Assembly: GCA_024709285.1 (NCBI GenBank)
Contig: JANJWY010000138.1
Location: 1 to 5,877 of the forward strand
Source: Erysipelotrichaceae bacterium
GTDB lineage: Bacteria; Bacillota_I; Bacilli_A; Erysipelotrichales; Erysipelotrichaceae
Length of the DNA stretch: 5,877 nt
Reading direction: 5' to 3'
Shown piece after piece: positions 5,181-5,877 of the stretch. The notes beneath the pieces were generated by a model that worked only from the letters and a program-made list of their open reading frames with translations, made no database searches and had not been told where the DNA came from. The stretch's first letter is position 1. The number at the start of each line of letters is the position of its first letter. A program made the translations under genes and the position numbers.

Positions 5181-5877
5181 ATGTTTAACAAGAAGATCAA
5201 CATTGCCAGTATCGGATTTCAAATAGAAAACAGCTATACCCAGATACCCAAGGAGATGTATACCGTTATGGAGCCCACAAAGGTAAACAATCCGGAGCTG
5301 GTGGTATTTAACGAGCCCTTGGCAACGTTTTTAGGACTGGATTTCTCACAGATTTCGGATTCAGAAAAAGCTGCGGTTTTCAGCGGGAACATCCGTCTGC
5401 CAGGTTCAGTCTCACTGGCTCAGGCATATGGCGGACATCAGTTTGGCCGTTTTAACTTTCTCGGGGATGGCCGGGCTTTACTGTTGGGCGAACACATGAC
5501 ACCCGATCACAGACGGTGGGACATTCAGTTGAAAGGGTCCGGTCCTACTCCATATTCACGGGGCGGTGATGGACTTGCGACTTTGGGTCCGATGCTGAGG
5601 GAATATCTGATCAGTGAGGCTATGGCATCCCTGGGCATACCAACAACGCGAAGTCTTGCGGTGGTGCTGACCAATCAGAAAGTCCGAAGACAAACGATTC
5701 TTGAGGGAGCCGTCTTGACCCGCATCGCTCAAAGTCATATCCGTGTAGGCACATTTCAGTATGCCATTGCTCAAGGTGGAGTATCCACGTTGAAAGTATT
5801 GGCGGAGTATTCGATTCAACGGCATTTCCCGTGGATCAAGGGTGAAAACCGGTATATAGATTTTTTAAATGAAGTTA
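5181..5877 (+). CDS. selO: SelO/YdiU-family protein adenylyltransferase (pseudokinase fold), 3'-truncated by window edge
   Basis: The first 232 codons are open to the window end; family members are roughly 480-500 residues, so about half is present. SelO proteins have a kinase-like fold that binds ATP in a flipped orientation and transfers AMP to protein Ser/Thr/Tyr, linked to redox stress in studied cases. Seen: the hallmark AYGGHQFGRF (82-91), LGDGRALLLGE (94-104), DIQLKGSGPTPYSRGGDG (114-131), REYLISEAM (140-148), LGIPTTRSLAVV (151-162), LTRIAQSHIRVGTFQ (179-193). Lys118, Glu141, Arg181 and Arg188 match by spacing the Pseudomonas SelO residues Lys113, Glu136, Arg176 and Arg183; the metal-binding and catalytic Asp/Asn residues would lie beyond the window. 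GAGGT (5171-5175) precedes the ATG by 5 bases. Composition is much GC-richer than the PHP gene, and a strong terminator separates them, so it is a separate unit, probably unrelated to the sugar genes. Confidence 0.95.
   Translation, partial: MFNKKINIASIGFQIENSYTQIPKEMYTVMEPTKVNNPELVVFNEPLATFLGLDFSQISDSEKAAVFSGNIRLPGSVSLAQAYGGHQFGRFNFLGDGRALLLGEHMTPDHRRWDIQLKGSGPTPYSRGGDGLATLGPMLREYLISEAMASLGIPTTRSLAVVLTNQKVRRQTILEGAVLTRIAQSHIRVGTFQYAIAQGGVSTLKVLAEYSIQRHFPWIKGENRYIDFLNEV

Noticed and set aside
5556..5825. Minus-strand 89-codon reading frame at the window end
   Set aside because: It is antisense to selO, whose motifs are unmistakable over the same bases.
1..5877. Defence system, CRISPR array, transposon or toxin-antitoxin pair
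   Set aside because: No spaced repeats, transposase, terminal inverted repeats or toxin-like small gene pair were seen; genes fill almost all of the window and belong to metabolic families plus SelO.

Overview
The window looks like chromosomal DNA of a low-GC Gram-positive bacterium (Firmicutes/Bacillota, possibly an anaerobic clostridial or erysipelotrichial lineage). Support comes from strong AGGAGG ribosome-binding sites, short gaps between genes, a perfect TTGACA/TATAAT promoter, AT-rich codon use and the gene families present. The species cannot be named from the sequence. All real genes are on the + strand.

Region 1 (1-2340) is the tail of a catabolic operon that starts outside the window. 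It holds a divergent DeoC-type class I (Schiff-base) aldolase (29-736) and an FGGY carbohydrate kinase (747-2285). They lie 10 bases apart, with the kinase Shine-Dalgarno overlapping the aldolase stop codon. A 13-bp perfect hairpin (2299-2336) closes the unit.

Region 2 (2341-5064) is a second unit. A GntR/HutC-type regulator with a UTRA effector domain (2421-3152) has its own consensus promoter. A 103-base gap with inverted repeats and a possible weak promoter follows. Next come a class II, zinc-dependent ketose-bisphosphate-type aldolase (3256-4089) and, 2 bases later, a PHP-domain metal phosphoesterase (4092-5027). A clear rho-independent terminator (5035-5059) ends the unit.

Region 3 (5065-5877) holds a 120-base AT-rich gap and the first 232 codons of selO/ydiU, a pseudokinase-fold protein AMPylase cut by the window edge. 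It is much GC-richer than the PHP gene and is probably unrelated to the catabolic genes.

The first two units together suggest a sugar or polyol breakdown module. The kinase would phosphorylate an imported or isomerised substrate, one or both aldolases would cleave phosphorylated intermediates, the PHP protein would remove or hydrolyse a phosphate ester, and the GntR/UTRA protein would sense a sugar phosphate or related ligand. The substrate cannot be read from the sequence. The DeoC-like protein keeps the catalytic residues but has an altered phosphate pocket, so it may not be a true deoxyribose-5-phosphate aldolase. No RNA gene, mobile element, CRISPR array or origin was seen.
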